DNA from: Chryseobacterium ureilyticum
Lineage (GTDB): Bacteria > Bacteroidota > Bacteroidia > Flavobacteriales > Weeksellaceae
Length of the DNA stretch: 64,000 nt
NCBI RefSeq assembly: GCF_900156735.1
Contig: NZ_FTOL01000001.1
Location: forward strand, 868,001 to 932,000
Reading direction: 5' to 3'
Shown here: positions 63,827 to 64,000 of the stretch, piece by piece
Layout of the letters: every line of letters starts with the position of its first letter
Position numbering within the stretch: the stretch's first letter is position 1
Translations under genes and position numbers: made by a program
The notes under the pieces: model-generated
Seen by the model: the letters and a program-made list of their open reading frames with translations, nothing else
Databases searched by the model: none
What the model was told of the DNA's origin: nothing

Positions 63827-64000
63827 TTCTGAGAATCAGCAATAAACTGAGCCAGTCCGCTATCAGTTAATGGGTGCTTCAATAAGCTCAAGATCGGAGG
63901 AAGTGGAGATGTAATAACATCAGCTCCGATTTTAGCACAGTCGATGATGTGCATTGAGTGACGGATAGAAGCCGCAAGGATTTCAGTTTCGAACAAATAG
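63827..64000 (-). CDS. Fructose-6-phosphate aldolase / transaldolase-type protein (5' part outside window)
   Basis: The last 57 codons are visible: YLFETEILAASIRHSMHIIDCAKIGADVITSPLPPILSLLKHPLTDSGLAQF... . This is the end of a class I aldolase of the TalC/FSA transaldolase subfamily; TEILAASIRH is characteristic. The Schiff-base Lys lies outside the window. Converges on the GLPGLI gene across a shared terminator. Confidence 0.85.

Overview
The window looks like a chromosomal segment of a Bacteroidota bacterium of the Flavobacteriales, most likely Chryseobacterium or a close Weeksellaceae relative. This rests on low GC, on promoters of the Bacteroidota form (TAnnTTTG at about -7, TTG about 20 nt upstream), on GLPGLI-family, DUF6266, DUF4180 and GG-leader bacteriocin-like genes, and on a type II-C Cas9 of the flavobacterial kind. 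The genus is an inference from gene content; no search was run.

Layout. 1-6440: the 3' half of cas9, then cas1, cas2, a bidirectional terminator and a CRISPR array of 38 repeats (the last degenerate) and 37 spacers. 6500-11700: a membrane-anchored hydrolase, a phage-like small protein, a large plug-domain surface protein and a YceI lipoprotein. 11700-12660: four tandem copies of a mosaic palindromic repeat that recurs at 29.3, 32.8, 46.3 and 55.0 kb. 13000-14170: an HTH protein and a DUF6266 protein. 14460-24650: a contact-dependent effector locus with a LysM protein, a DUF4280 PAAR-like protein, a 904-aa effector ending in a GH19-type lysozyme plus an HxxC-type domain, then alternating lipoproteins (candidate periplasmic immunity) and orphan effector tips that repeat the linker of the main effector. 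24700-31610: housekeeping genes (typA, GHL10 glycosidase, ferritin, ychF). 31700-35800: seven Cys-rich GG-leader peptide genes in two clusters around an AraC regulator and an SDR. 35950-46300: aminotransferase, topoisomerase IV (parE, parC), rhomboid, AraC regulator, SDR and epimerase. 46400-51600: a six-gene leftward operon including tsaC-like, yaaA and prmC. 51700-52221: five tandem initiator tRNA genes. 52260-55050: a degraded stretch with toxin and endolysin fragments. 55100-64000: methyltransferase, 2OG oxygenase with an Ada-like zinc protein, GNAT, a candidate structured small RNA at 57939-58066, a BlaI/M56 pair with a clear operator, two GLPGLI proteins, an acetyltransferase and the end of a transaldolase-type gene.

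How it fits together. The most unusual system is the effector locus. The main effector and two downstream fragments share a linker of about 540 bp (third copy) or 180 bp (second copy). The orphan second tip encodes a different pair of peptidoglycan hydrolases and is coupled to its own lipoprotein gene, and a third tip is decayed. This resembles the displaced C-terminal tips of Rhs and CdiA loci, but here it is attached to a PAAR-like effector of the kind linked to Bacteroidota type VI secretion. No secretion machinery is in the window. A separate fragment pair at 52.7-53.4 kb suggests a second, more degraded toxin/immunity site next to the tRNA array.
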